From CBDCEG01 sp965215775 (GTDB taxonomy: Bacteria; Pseudomonadota; Gammaproteobacteria; Cardiobacteriales; Ostreibacteriaceae), in assembly GCA_965215775.1 (NCBI GenBank), contig CBDCEG010000019.1, forward strand, positions 62,001 through 126,000: DNA of 64,000 bases. The letters are read 5' to 3'. The first letter of the stretch is position 1, and every line of letters starts with the position of its first letter. The notes beneath the pieces are model-generated. The model worked only from the letters and a program-made list of their open reading frames with translations. It had not been told where the DNA came from and ran no database searches. The position numbers were made by a program, and so were the translations under genes. Shown here in pieces: positions 1 to 8,263 of this stretch.

Positions 1-135
1 CTTGAATCTTTAAATGCCCATTTTATAAATGAAGGACTATCTCAATCACAAAGGCTACAAAAGCTTAATAGCATAGCAATAAGCCAACTTAAAATATTAA
101 GTAATCAAAATATAAAACAATTGAGTATAAAATGA
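1..135 (+). CDS. C-terminal end of an unidentified protein (partial)
   Basis: The window opens inside a reading frame that runs 44 codons to a TGA at 133-135. Residues include LNAHFINEGLSQSQRLQKLN followed by a hydrophilic helical tail. The stop overlaps the ATG of the next gene in an ATGA arrangement, so the two are very likely co-transcribed and translationally coupled. I do not recognise the family from this tail. Since RhuM-type genes often sit inside restriction-modification operons, a subunit of such a system is possible, but that is inference. Confidence 0.5.
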   Translation, partial: LESLNAHFINEGLSQSQRLQKLNSIAISQLKILSNQNIKQLSIK

Positions 136-1118
136 GTAACATACTAATCTACCAAAACGATAACGGAAACATAAAAGTTGATGTAATGTTTGAAGATGAA
201 ACGCTATGGCTATCGCAAACTCAAATATGTGAAGTATTTGGTAAAGCAAAATCAACAATAAGTGAGCATATCAAAGCTATATTTGAAGAAGATGAGCTAG
301 ATATAATTTCAACTGTTCGGAATTACCGAACAGTTCAAGTTGAGGGAAAGAGAGAAGTAACTAGAGATATAGACTTTTATAGCCTTGATATGATTATAGC
401 TATAGGATTTAGAGTGCGTTCATCAACTGGTACAAAGTTTAGAATATGGGCAAAAGATAGACTTAAAGAGTATATAACTAAAGGGTTTGTGCTTAATGAT
501 GAGCGATTTAAAAATGGTTCTTCAATGAGCTATTTTGATGAACTTCAAAAACGCCTTCGTGATATACGAATATCTGAAAAGTTTTTTTACCAAAAAATCA
601 AAGATATCTATATGACAAGTAAAGATTATGATGCTAAAGATGAAAAAACAGTAGCATTTTTTAAACTTGTTCAAAACAAACTTTTATGGGCTATTTCATC
701 TCAAACAGCTGCTGAACTTGTACATAGTAGAGTAGATATAAGCAAACCACTTTTAGGTATGAGTTCTTTTGATAAAGAGGGTAAAAATATCACTAAAAAA
801 GATGTAAGTATCGCCAAAAATTATCTAAATGAAGATGAGATAAAACTCTTAGGGCTTTTAGTAGAACAATACCTTGCTTTTGCAGAAACTATGGCTATGC
901 AACAAACTCCAATGTATATGAAAGATTGGGCTAAACGGCTTGATATGGTAATCTCTATGAATGGCAGGGAATTGTTAAATCATGCTGGAAAAATTAGCCA
1001 TGACAAAGCAAAAGAGAAAAGTGAACAAGAGTATTTGAAATATAAAGAAAATCAAAAACAATTACAGAAACTAGAGAGTTTAAAAGAGCTTGAAGAAGAT
1101 ATAAAGAGGTTAAAATGA
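132..1118 (+). CDS. rhuM: RhuM-family virulence/DNA-binding-like protein
   Basis: The 328-residue product begins with the typical RhuM N-terminus: a short strand region, then TLWLSQTQICEVFGKAKSTI (about residues 24-43), which resembles the helix-turn-helix of KilA-N/BRO-type phage regulators. It continues with the family block DIDFYSLDMIIAIGFRVRSS and a charged coiled-coil-like C-terminus (KENQKQLQKLESLKELEED). RhuM was named in a Salmonella pathogenicity island, but most homologues lie in phage, toxin-antitoxin or type I restriction-modification contexts and their biochemical role is unknown. It overlaps the upstream frame by an ATGA and the downstream 43-residue ORF by another ATGA, so it is the middle gene of a tightly coupled operon. 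The restriction-modification remnant near 3.52 kb fits a decayed defence locus. Confidence 0.85.
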   Translation: MSNILIYQNDNGNIKVDVMFEDETLWLSQTQICEVFGKAKSTISEHIKAIFEEDELDIISTVRNYRTVQVEGKREVTRDIDFYSLDMIIAIGFRVRSSTGTKFRIWAKDRLKEYITKGFVLNDERFKNGSSMSYFDELQKRLRDIRISEKFFYQKIKDIYMTSKDYDAKDEKTVAFFKLVQNKLLWAISSQTAAELVHSRVDISKPLLGMSSFDKEGKNITKKDVSIAKNYLNEDEIKLLGLLVEQYLAFAETMAMQQTPMYMKDWAKRLDMVISMNGRELLNHAGKISHDKAKEKSEQEYLKYKENQKQLQKLESLKELEEDIKRLK

Positions 1119-1246
1119 GAAGTCAAACAAATGAAGAAACATTAAAAAGCAGTATAGATTTATCACTTGTTGATAATAATTTTAATAAAGACGACGCTTT
1201 TAAAAGTGCTATGCAAGATACTATTAAGAGGTTGTTAAATGTATAA
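1115..1246 (+). CDS. 43-residue ORF coupled to rhuM, function unknown
   Basis: The ATG at 1115 overlaps the rhuM stop (ATGA) and the TAA at 1244-1246 overlaps the start of the following lipoprotein gene at 1239. The product starts MRSQTNEETLKSSIDLSL and ends with IKRLLNV. The start somewhat resembles N-termini of type I restriction HsdR proteins (TNEQALESSI-like), so it may be the stump of a lost HsdR gene. It may equally be a small independent protein. The double overlap argues that it is translated. Confidence 0.4.
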   Translation: MRSQTNEETLKSSIDLSLVDNNFNKDDAFKSAMQDTIKRLLNV

Positions 1247-1793
1247 AACTATACTATTAATACTAATATTTTCAATTAATTACTCTTGCGCTTCTAATCC
1301 AAAAACATCACCAGTTAAGAAAAGTAAAAAGCAAAAAACTTTATTAATACCTAAGCAAAATAAAAGTTATAAAAAATATTATAAAACTATAATAAAAGCA
1401 GAAAACAAAGCCAATCCACCAACCAAAAAATTAATGAAAGTAATTAGGAAAATGGTTGTTAATAAAACAATAGTGAGAGGTGGCTGTTGGGATTTTCTTA
1501 ATGCAGGATTTATAAAGTCTGGCTATCCTTTGAAATCTAGAGATGTAGTTTTTAAATCTAAAAAGAAAGGTCCGTATATAAAAGTTTCTAAAGTTAAAAC
1601 TGGAGATTGGTTGTATTTTATAAATTATTCTTATCACAAAGTTGGGCATAGTGGGTTATTTATAGATTGGATAAATTACAATAAAAAAATAGGCTTGATT
1701 CTAAGTTATGCGGGGCAAAATAAAGTAGAGCCAGCAAGATATAGAGAGTATGATTTATCTAGTATTTATAATATAATCAGAATCAAACAGTAA
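1239..1793 (+). CDS. Putative NlpC/P60-like lipoprotein
   Basis: The 184-residue protein begins with a lipoprotein signal peptide (MYKTILLILIFSINYSCAS) whose lipobox cysteine is C17, so it should be membrane-anchored on the periplasmic side or in the outer membrane. A lysine-rich linker follows, then a compact domain with RGGCWDFLNAGF (candidate nucleophile Cys near residue 83), VKTGDWLYFI and KVGHSGLFIDW (candidate catalytic His). This Cys...GD...HSG order is what is seen in NlpC/P60 and CHAP-type cell-wall amidases and endopeptidases. The assignment is by motif only. The start overlaps the upstream small ORF by 8 bases, suggesting co-translation with the rhuM operon. Confidence 0.5.
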   Translation: MYKTILLILIFSINYSCASNPKTSPVKKSKKQKTLLIPKQNKSYKKYYKTIIKAENKANPPTKKLMKVIRKMVVNKTIVRGGCWDFLNAGFIKSGYPLKSRDVVFKSKKKGPYIKVSKVKTGDWLYFINYSYHKVGHSGLFIDWINYNKKIGLILSYAGQNKVEPARYREYDLSSIYNIIRIKQ

Positions 1794-1831
1794 GTTAAAA
1801 ATAAGTTAAAAACCAATTAAAAAGGAAAATT

Positions 1832-2776
1832 ATGAGTGAATTAGAATTTAGTTTAGATACTAAAGATAGCGATAGGTTACAATGTTTATTAGGCAATTTG
1901 AATGAAAACCTAAGGTTTATTGAAGAAAGATTTTCAGTAAATATTTCAAATCGCAGTAATTTATTTAAATTACAAGGAAAAGAGGAAAACATTGTAAAAG
2001 TTAGAAAAGTTATAGATGATTTATATGCACAAACAAAAAACAAACAACCTATTGAAACAGAAGCAATAAATTTAAGTATAAATGATGCTAAATCAACAGT
2101 TACTCACGAAGTGATTGATAACGAAGTTATTATTCAAACCAGAAAAGGCACAATTCGTGGAAGAGGTGCAAATCAGCGCGCATATTTAAAAAGGATTTTC
2201 TCAAATGATGTGAATTTGGGCTTAGGTCCAGCAGGAACAGGGAAAACTTATCTAGCTGTTGCAAGTGCAGTTTCAATGCTTAGTAATGACCAAGTTAGAC
2301 GAATAGTTTTGGTTAGACCAGCGGTTGAGGCTGGTGAAAGGCTTGGTTTTTTACCTGGAGATTTAACTCAAAAAGTAGATCCATATTTACGACCACTTTA
2401 TGATGGGCTTTATGAAATGCTTGGTGCTGAAAAAACAGTTAAACTTATTGAGAAAAATATTATAGAAGTTGCACCTCTTGCATTTATGCGTGGTAGAACT
2501 TTGTCTGATGCGTTTATAATTTTAGATGAAGCACAAAACACCACTGTTGAGCAAATGAAAATGTTCTTAACTAGAATTGGTTTTGGATCGAAAGCAGTTG
2601 TTACAGGAGATTTAACCCAAACAGATTTGCCCAAAGGAGTGAGATCTGGGCTAAAAGATGCTTGCCATGTTTTGAAAAATATCAAAGGAGTTTCATATAC
2701 AAATTTTGAAACTAAAGATGTTGTCCGCCACCCACTAGTGCAACGAATAGTTGAAGCTTATGAGAAAAATGGTTAG
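1832..2776 (+). CDS. ybeZ: PhoH-like ATPase (YbeZ type)
   Basis: At 314 residues this matches the PhoH/YbeZ family of cytoplasmic P-loop ATPases linked to RNA metabolism and ribosome maturation. An N-terminal KH-like region (about 1-75) precedes Walker A LGPAGTGKTYLA (residues 131-142), VRPAVEAGERLGFLPGDL, Walker B AFIILDEAQNTT and the sensor region GDLTQTDLPKGVRSGL, all diagnostic. The start is preceded by a good ribosome-binding site (AAAGGAAAATT). In many gammaproteobacteria ybeZ is followed by ybeY; here the next gene is an acetyltransferase, so ybeY must lie elsewhere. Confidence 0.93.
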   Translation: MSELEFSLDTKDSDRLQCLLGNLNENLRFIEERFSVNISNRSNLFKLQGKEENIVKVRKVIDDLYAQTKNKQPIETEAINLSINDAKSTVTHEVIDNEVIIQTRKGTIRGRGANQRAYLKRIFSNDVNLGLGPAGTGKTYLAVASAVSMLSNDQVRRIVLVRPAVEAGERLGFLPGDLTQKVDPYLRPLYDGLYEMLGAEKTVKLIEKNIIEVAPLAFMRGRTLSDAFIILDEAQNTTVEQMKMFLTRIGFGSKAVVTGDLTQTDLPKGVRSGLKDACHVLKNIKGVSYTNFETKDVVRHPLVQRIVEAYEKNG

Positions 2777-3249
2777 TGCTTAAAAAAATGAAACTAATAT
2801 TTACTCAAGCAAATGATAGTGATTTGCCTGAATTAGTAAAAATGCTTGCAGATGATATTTTGGGTAGTGAAAGAGAAGAGTATTCAAAGCCTATATTACA
2901 AAGTTATATTGATATATTTGATGTGATAAAAAAAGATGTAAATAATCAATTAATCATAGTAAGACAGGAGAATAAAACTCAAATAATAGCAATGCTACAA
3001 ATAACATATATTCCTTATTTAACTTATAAAGGTAGTTGGCGTTGTTTGATTGAAGGTGTTCGTGTGGATAAAGACTATCGTAATAAAGGAATTGGCGAGA
3101 AGGTTTTTAAGTGGGCAATAGAGCAGGCAAGAAGTAAGCCTTGTGTAATGATTCAACTTACTTCTGACAAGAAAAGACAAGAGGCAATTAGATTTTATAA
3201 AAAATTAGGTTTTGTTGATAGCCATGAAGGTTTTAAAATGTGGTTTTAA
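2776..3249 (+). CDS. GNAT-family N-acetyltransferase
   Basis: A 153-157 residue single-domain acetyltransferase. The acetyl-CoA-binding motif A is clear: IEGVRVDKDYRNKGIGEKVF (about residues 94-113), followed by QLTSDKKRQEAIRFYKKLGF, the usual motif B with the FYKKLGF signature. The substrate cannot be deduced. The GTG at 2776 shares one base with the PhoH stop; an ATG at 2788 is the alternative start and would lose only four residues. It is likely co-transcribed with the PhoH gene. Confidence 0.85.
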   Translation: MLKKMKLIFTQANDSDLPELVKMLADDILGSEREEYSKPILQSYIDIFDVIKKDVNNQLIIVRQENKTQIIAMLQITYIPYLTYKGSWRCLIEGVRVDKDYRNKGIGEKVFKWAIEQARSKPCVMIQLTSDKKRQEAIRFYKKLGFVDSHEGFKMWF

Positions 3250-3496
3250 TAAACATCCGATATGAATTTCTTCAAATATTTTGACTTTTAACTTTCGGAT
3301 AAATTATATTTATTTTATTTTTTTTGAAAATTCTTTCTAATTTCACAGGTAATTTTTTATTAGTAATAAAATTATCTATTTTGTATAAAATCACTATTTT
3401 AATAATTTGTTCTTTGTAGCTGCCCCTATATTTTTTATATCTTATGCAATTTGGACATTTGATTAACTTTAGATTATAAATGGATTGATAGGACAA

Positions 3497-3519
3497 TGAA
3501 GTGGTTCAGTTTTATGGGG
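3497..3519 (+). repeat. Solitary IS end (copy of the left inverted repeat of the IS3 element)
   Basis: The 23 bases match the left terminus of the IS3-family element at 20164-20186 at 22 of 23 positions (core GTGGTTCAGTTTTATGGG). No transposase is next to it here. This is either a footprint left by a deleted copy or a short non-autonomous derivative. Confidence 0.7.
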
Positions 3520-3671
3520 CAAAATTTAATCGCACAAAAATAAATGCTACTAAAATTCAGCTCCCAATAAAAACTAATCAGCCAGACTATAAACTAATGA
3601 ATACTTTAATATCTGCTATTCAAAAGTTAGTTTTAAAAGATGTAGTTTTGTATGTGGGTAAAAAGTTATAA
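3520..3671 (+). pseudogene. C-terminal remnant of a restriction-modification-type protein
   Basis: A plus-strand frame opens directly out of the IS-end sequence and reads about 48 residues to a TAA at 3669-3671. It contains TKIQLPIKTNQPDYKLMNTL and IQKLVLKDVVLYVGKKL. The pattern 'QLP...PDYxxMxxxIxAxxKLVxKDVV' is familiar from C-terminal ends of specificity-type domains in type I/type IIG restriction-modification proteins. It has no start codon of its own and is clearly a fragment. The family call is from memory of the motif and is tentative. Confidence 0.4.
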
Positions 3672-3686
3672 AAAATGATTTAAAAA

Positions 3687-4841
3687 TCATAAAAACTCTT
3701 CAATAATATTATTTAGAAATAAATAACCTGTGCTGGTTGGTTTGATAATATTGTTTTGTTTTGTTATTAACTTTTTTTTGTATAACTTTTCTAGGTTGTT
3801 AATTATGTGATTTTGCTCAAATAATCCTCTTTCTTTTATCAGGCTAATGTCAAAGCCATTTTTTAACCGCATAGTATTCAGCATAAATTCAAATGCTTTT
3901 TCGCTATCTAAAACAGTTCTTTGTTCTTGTAGGAAATTATTTGCATAATCTTTTGGATTTTTATATTTTATTGTTCTAATAATTTTATTATTTTTGGTTA
4001 TTTTACCATGTGCACCAGCACCAATTCCTAAATAATCTCCGTATTTCCAATAGTTTAAGTTATGTTTGCAGTTATGATTTTTTCCCCAAGCCGAGACTTC
4101 ATATTGTGAAAAATTAGCATTATTTAATAATTTATATGTTTTATCTGTTATCAGACTAATATTATCTTGGTTTGGGATTTTGGGTGGTTTCTTTGCAAAA
4201 AGTGTCTGCGGTTCAATAGTAAGTTGGTAATATGAAATATGATTTGTATTTAAACTAATCGCTTTTTCAATATCATAAACAGCTTGTTCGGTTGTTTGGT
4301 TGATTAGCCCAAACATTATATCAATATTTATATTTTTAAAACCAATATCTTGTGCAATTTTAACAGATTTTTCAGCCTCTTGACTATTATGAATTCTACC
4401 TAATTTGATTAGTTGAATATTATTGAAACTTTGAATTCCAATTGAAATTCTGTTAATTCCAGCTCCAAAATACTTTCTGAAATTATTACTATCAGCAGTT
4501 CCTGGATTTGCTTCAATTGTTATTTCAATATTTTTTTCAAATGGAATTATGTCTTTAATTTGTGCAATTAATTCATAAATAGAATTGCCAGAAAAGACAC
4601 TAGGAGTGCCACCTCCAATAAAAATACTGCTAAGAGGTCTTGTTTCATTAAAGTTTAATAAGTCATTTTTTAGATCATTAATTAAATTATTAATGTATGT
4701 TTTTTCATCTAATTTTTCTTTAATTTTATGGGAGTTAAAATCACAATAAGGACATTTTTGAATACACCAAGGAATATGAATATATAAACTTAGTGGGATT
4801 TTTTTATTATTCAATATTGATTGAGTTTCTAAGAAAGCCAT
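3687..4841 (-). CDS. hemW: HemW-type radical SAM haem chaperone
   Basis: The 384-residue protein carries the radical-SAM 4Fe-4S motif WCIQKCPYCDF (C26, C30, C33), where the CxxxCxxC is followed by DF as in HemN/HemW. The family blocks FIGGGTPSVF, RISIGIQSFN, NIDIMFGLINQTTEQA and the late WKYGDYLGIGAGAHGKI follow. The length fits HemW (about 380) rather than oxygen-independent coproporphyrinogen oxidase HemN (about 455), and it lacks the longer HemN N-terminus. HemW is thought to bind haem and deliver it to respiratory proteins. Its 5' end overlaps the 3' end of murQ by 35 bases, so the two are likely translated from one message. Confidence 0.9.
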   Translation of the reverse strand: MAFLETQSILNNKKIPLSLYIHIPWCIQKCPYCDFNSHKIKEKLDEKTYINNLINDLKNDLLNFNETRPLSSIFIGGGTPSVFSGNSIYELIAQIKDIIPFEKNIEITIEANPGTADSNNFRKYFGAGINRISIGIQSFNNIQLIKLGRIHNSQEAEKSVKIAQDIGFKNINIDIMFGLINQTTEQAVYDIEKAISLNTNHISYYQLTIEPQTLFAKKPPKIPNQDNISLITDKTYKLLNNANFSQYEVSAWGKNHNCKHNLNYWKYGDYLGIGAGAHGKITKNNKIIRTIKYKNPKDYANNFLQEQRTVLDSEKAFEFMLNTMRLKNGFDISLIKERGLFEQNHIINNLEKLYKKKLITKQNNIIKPTSTGYLFLNNIIEEFL

Positions 4842-5724
4842 TATTACTTTTCAAGATATTTTTCGCTGTTTTATAATCAATATTATTCAAAAACATAAGG
4901 ATTGCAGGTTTTACTTGATTATTAGACTGTTCTAATAGCTTGGTTGAAGTTTGATAATCACAGCCTGTAATTTCACAAACTATATTTTTAGCTCTTTCAA
5001 TTAATTTAAGATTGTTTGTTTTAACATCAACCATATAATTTTTGTAAACTTTACCAATTTTAATCATAGCTGTGGTTGTAAGCATATTTAAAACTAGTTT
5101 TTGTGCAGTTCCAGCTTTCATTCTTGTTGAGCCACTAATAACCTCAGCACCAGTATCAACTTCTATTGATACATCCGCTATTTCAGAGGCTTTAGAGTTC
5201 TTTGAACAAGAAATCGCACCAGTATTTGCATTTATAGAGTTTGCATATTTTAAAGCACTTAAAACATATGGAGTTCTACCGCTTGCGGCAATTCCTACCA
5301 AAGTATCTTTGCTATTTAGATTAATATTTTTCAAGTCTTTAATAGCCTGTTCTGCATTATCTTCTACTTCTTCACCAGAAATCTGTAAAGCTTTGGCACC
5401 ACCTGCAATAATTCCAATAACTAAATCGTTAGAAACTCCATAAGTTGGCGGGCATTCGCTAGCATCTAAAACACCAAGTCTGCCACTAGTTCCAGCCCCA
5501 ATGTAAATAAGTCTGCCGTTATTATTGAAACTATTTACAATTAAATCAATTAGTTTAGCTATATTTTTTAATTCAAGCTCAACTTGTTTTGCAACTTTTT
5601 TATCTTCGTTATTAATAACTTCTATAATCTCTAAAGTTGATAAAGTATCAATATTTTCACTTAATTTATTAGATTTTTCTGTATCAATATTTTCTAAGTT
5701 AATTTCAGTAATTTTATTTTGCAT
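4807..5724 (-). CDS. murQ: N-acetylmuramic acid 6-phosphate etherase
   Basis: This 305-residue protein matches MurQ, the cytoplasmic lyase that cleaves the lactyl ether of MurNAc-6-phosphate to give GlcNAc-6-phosphate in peptidoglycan recycling. Visible signatures are the SIS-domain phosphosugar-binding segment RLIYIGAGTSGRLGVLDASE (about residues 73-92) and CPPTYGVS, GIAASGRTPYV and the family hallmark GAEVISGSTRMKAGTAQKLV. It lies between metG and hemW, overlapping hemW by 35 bases. The two lytic transglycosylases a few kilobases upstream on the same strand would supply anhydromuropeptides, which makes a recycling role sensible, although no AnmK or AmpD gene is visible here. Confidence 0.94.
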   Translation of the reverse strand: MQNKITEINLENIDTEKSNKLSENIDTLSTLEIIEVINNEDKKVAKQVELELKNIAKLIDLIVNSFNNNGRLIYIGAGTSGRLGVLDASECPPTYGVSNDLVIGIIAGGAKALQISGEEVEDNAEQAIKDLKNINLNSKDTLVGIAASGRTPYVLSALKYANSINANTGAISCSKNSKASEIADVSIEVDTGAEVISGSTRMKAGTAQKLVLNMLTTTAMIKIGKVYKNYMVDVKTNNLKLIERAKNIVCEITGCDYQTSTKLLEQSNNQVKPAILMFLNNIDYKTAKNILKSNNGFLRNSINIE

Positions 5725-5743
5725 TGTTTTAGTTTGTGAAAAA

Positions 5744-7765
5744 TTATTTTACTTTATCGCCAGCAATTGCCTCGTTATCAGCTGGTAATAATCTTAGTCC
5801 TGATTTGTTTTCAGAAGATAAAATCATACCTTCAGATATTCCAAACTTCATTTTTCGTGGAGCAAGATTTGCAACTAATATTACTTTTGAGCCAATTAAA
5901 TCTTTTGGATTTGGATAGAATTTTCTAATTCCAGAAAAAACTTGTTTTTCACCTAATTTTCCAACATCTAGTTTGAATTTTAACAATTTATCAGCACCAT
6001 CAATAAAATCACAATCCAAAACTTTGGCAACTCTTAAGTCTAGCTTATTAAAGTCATCAATATTGATTTCTTTACTTGAACTATTTGAAGTTTTTGGTTT
6101 ATCTTCTTTTACTTGAAGATTTTGTTTAGAGCTTTCAATTAATGCTTCAATGTCTTTATCTTCAATTCTTTTTGCTAAAGGTTTGAATTTATTTATTTTA
6201 TGGGCTAGTAATGGTTTCTCAGCAAAACTAAAACTTTCAATATTAATATTTAGAAATTCTTCTACATCTTTAGAAAGTTCAGGTAAAACTGGCTTTAATG
6301 CGATAACTAATTGATAAAATAAGTTAATTCCAGTTGTGCAAACTTTATGTAGATTTTCTGTTTGAGTTTCGTCTTTAGCTAAAACCCAAGGTTTTTCTGC
6401 ATCAATATATTCATTCGCTCTATCAGCTAAAGCCATAATTTCTCGAACTGCTTGTGCATAATTTCTTTCTTCATAAAGTGAAGTTACTTTATTTTTTACA
6501 ATATCGGCTGCATAATTAAAAACTTCTGGTTTGCCTAATGAATTAGCTAGAGTTCCATCAAATCTTTTTGAAATAAACCCTGCACAACGACTGGCAAGAT
6601 TAACCAATTTACCAACAATATCACTATTATTTTTTTGTTTAAAGTCTTCAAAATTTAAATCAATATCTTCAATACTTGATGAAAGCTTAGATGCATAATA
6701 ATAACGCAAGTTTTCTGGTTTTAAATGCTCCAAATAAGTTTGAGCTTTTATAAAAGTTCCTCTTGATTTAGACATTTTTGCACCATTCACAGTTAAAAAA
6801 CCATGGCAAAAAACACCAGTTGGCGTTCTAAGGTTTGCTCCTTTTAGAGTTGCTGGCCAAAATAATGTATGGAAATAAGCAATATCTTTACCTATAAAAT
6901 GATAAAGTTCTGTTTTAGAATCTTCTTTGAAATACTCATTAAAATCTAAATTGTTTTTTATACAATAATTTTCAAAACTAGCTATATAACCAATAGGTGC
7001 GTCTAACCAAACATAGAAAAATTTATTTTCAGTATTTGGGATTTTAAATCCCCAATAAGGTGCATCTCTGGAAATATCCCAACTATTTAGCCCAGATTCA
7101 AACCATTCCATCATTTTATTTTTAATTTCTGGTTGAATATCTGAGTTATTTAGCCAGTCCTTAAGAAAGTTTTCTAACTTTGGTAAATCAAAGAAATAAT
7201 GGTTTGAGTCTTTCTCAATTGGAGGTTTTCCAGAAAGTGCAGATTTTGGGTTAATTAAATCAGTTGGTGAATATGTTGCCCCACAGCTTTCACAATTATC
7301 ACCATATTGATCTTCTGTTTTACATTTTGGACAAGTTCCTTTTACAAATCTATCTGGTAAAAACATTTGTTTTTCTTCATCAAAAGCTTGAGTTATAACT
7401 TTCTCAAAAATATAACCATTTTCTTGAAGCTTTAAATAAATATTTTCCGCATGTTTTTTGTTTTCTTCTGAATGAGTTGAGTAAAAATTATCAAATTCAA
7501 CTAAAAAGCTAGAAAAATCAGAGCTATGTTCCTTATGCACATCATCAATTAGTTTTTGTGGAGATATTCCAAGTTCATCAGCTTTCAACATAATTGGTGT
7601 GCCGTGTGCATCATCTGCACAGACATAAGTTACCTTATTTCCCTGCATTTTTTGGAATCTAACCCAAATATCAGTTTGAATATATTCTACTAAATGCCCT
7701 AAGTGAATAGAACCATTTGCATAAGGAAGAGCGCTTGTTACTAAGATTTTTCTTTGCTTATTCAT
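5744..7765 (-). CDS. metG: Methionyl-tRNA synthetase
   Basis: The 673-residue length and both class I signatures identify MetRS, which charges tRNA-Met in the cytoplasm. The N-terminus has the HIGH-type motif in PYANGSIHLGHLVEYIQTD. Residues near 140-160 contain the zinc knuckle CPKCKTEDQYGDNCESC, and AKMSKSRGTF is the KMSKS loop. The C-terminal extension (about residues 570-673: DFNKLDLRVAKVLDC, PRKMKFGISEGMILSS) is the tRNA-binding OB-fold that supports dimerisation, as in E. coli. It starts upstream of murQ with a 19-base gap. Confidence 0.97.
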   Translation of the reverse strand: MNKQRKILVTSALPYANGSIHLGHLVEYIQTDIWVRFQKMQGNKVTYVCADDAHGTPIMLKADELGISPQKLIDDVHKEHSSDFSSFLVEFDNFYSTHSEENKKHAENIYLKLQENGYIFEKVITQAFDEEKQMFLPDRFVKGTCPKCKTEDQYGDNCESCGATYSPTDLINPKSALSGKPPIEKDSNHYFFDLPKLENFLKDWLNNSDIQPEIKNKMMEWFESGLNSWDISRDAPYWGFKIPNTENKFFYVWLDAPIGYIASFENYCIKNNLDFNEYFKEDSKTELYHFIGKDIAYFHTLFWPATLKGANLRTPTGVFCHGFLTVNGAKMSKSRGTFIKAQTYLEHLKPENLRYYYASKLSSSIEDIDLNFEDFKQKNNSDIVGKLVNLASRCAGFISKRFDGTLANSLGKPEVFNYAADIVKNKVTSLYEERNYAQAVREIMALADRANEYIDAEKPWVLAKDETQTENLHKVCTTGINLFYQLVIALKPVLPELSKDVEEFLNINIESFSFAEKPLLAHKINKFKPLAKRIEDKDIEALIESSKQNLQVKEDKPKTSNSSSKEINIDDFNKLDLRVAKVLDCDFIDGADKLLKFKLDVGKLGEKQVFSGIRKFYPNPKDLIGSKVILVANLAPRKMKFGISEGMILSSENKSGLRLLPADNEAIAGDKVK

Positions 7766-7815
7766 ATCTTTTTTATCTTGTTGTTTCTTTTGTATTCACC
7801 TGTTAAATAAAATCA

Positions 7816-7857
7816 TTTTGAGTAATAATTAAAAAAACCGTTAATTATTACTCAAAA
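7816..7857. terminator. Strong palindrome between ppiC and metG
   Basis: The arms TTTTGAGTAATAATTAA (7816-7832) and TTAATTATTACTCAAAA (7841-7857) are perfectly complementary over 17 bases with an 8-base loop. It lies just 3' of ppiC (minus strand) and upstream of metG. It may act as a transcription terminator or an mRNA-stabilising hairpin; a classical U-tract right after the stem is not obvious. Confidence 0.6.
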
Positions 7858-7870
7858 GGTTGTTTTAAGT

Positions 7871-8149
7871 TTAATCGTCTCTTTTTGTTACTTCTAATAA
7901 GTGATAACCAAACTGAGTTTTAACGGGTCCTTGAACTTCATTAACAGGAGCAGAAAATACAACTTTATCAAATTCTGGAACCATCATTCCTGGACCAAAT
8001 TCGCCTAAGTTTCCGCCATCAGCACTTGATGGGCAAGAAGAGTTATCTTTTGCAACTGTTGCAAAGTCTTCACCAGCTTCAATTTGAGTTTTTAATTGTT
8101 GTGCTTTTTCTTCTGAACTTACTAAAATGTGTCTTGCTGTTGCTTTCAT
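7871..8149 (-). CDS. ppiC: Parvulin-type peptidyl-prolyl isomerase
   Basis: A complete, stand-alone parvulin domain of 92 residues, the same size as E. coli PpiC. Characteristic blocks are ATARHILVSSEEKAQQLK at the N-terminus, FATVAKDNSSCPSSADGGNL, GEFGPGMMVPEFDKVVF and VKTQFGYHLLEVTKRDD at the end. No signal peptide is present, so it should act in the cytoplasm on prolyl bonds of folding proteins. It lies between the slt terminator hairpin and the palindrome upstream of metG, and so is probably a single-gene transcription unit. Confidence 0.95.
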   Translation of the reverse strand: MKATARHILVSSEEKAQQLKTQIEAGEDFATVAKDNSSCPSSADGGNLGEFGPGMMVPEFDKVVFSAPVNEVQGPVKTQFGYHLLEVTKRDD

Positions 8150-8183
8150 AATTACCTCTTTGTAGTTAAATTACTAAATTAAA

Positions 8184-8238
8184 AAAGGTAATATTATATT
8201 ATAGATTTTCATATCTGAGAATAAATATTACCTTTTAT
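8184..8238 (-). terminator. Rho-independent terminator after slt
   Basis: AAAAGGTAATATT and AATATTACCTTTT form a 13-bp stem. Read on the minus strand the hairpin is followed by a T-rich run (CCTTTTTTAATTT), as expected for an intrinsic terminator downstream of the lytic transglycosylase gene. Confidence 0.7.
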
Positions 8239-8263
8239 GAAAATAAGATATTTGGTCATTGCT

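Larger units (their letters stand above)
3250..3686. other. Gene-poor scrap region with mobile-element and R-M debris
   Basis: This 437-base stretch holds no convincing intact gene. A minus-strand ORF (3272-3496, TTG start) has a CPNC pair but no recognisable family, and its putative start lies exactly at the edge of the IS-end-like sequence at 3497. Right of that lies a plus-strand remnant resembling the end of a restriction-modification protein. The layout suggests an old insertion/deletion scar downstream of the rhuM operon. Confidence 0.6.

Noticed and set aside
3272..3496. Minus-strand 74-codon frame with a CPNC pair
   Set aside because: TTG start exactly at the IS-end edge, low-complexity Lys/Ile-rich sequence and no recognisable domain; not convincing as a gene.
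5072..5443. Plus-strand open frames opposite murQ, metG, ftsI, pepA and other minus-strand genes
   Set aside because: They lie wholly within well-identified genes on the other strand and show no domain or start signal.
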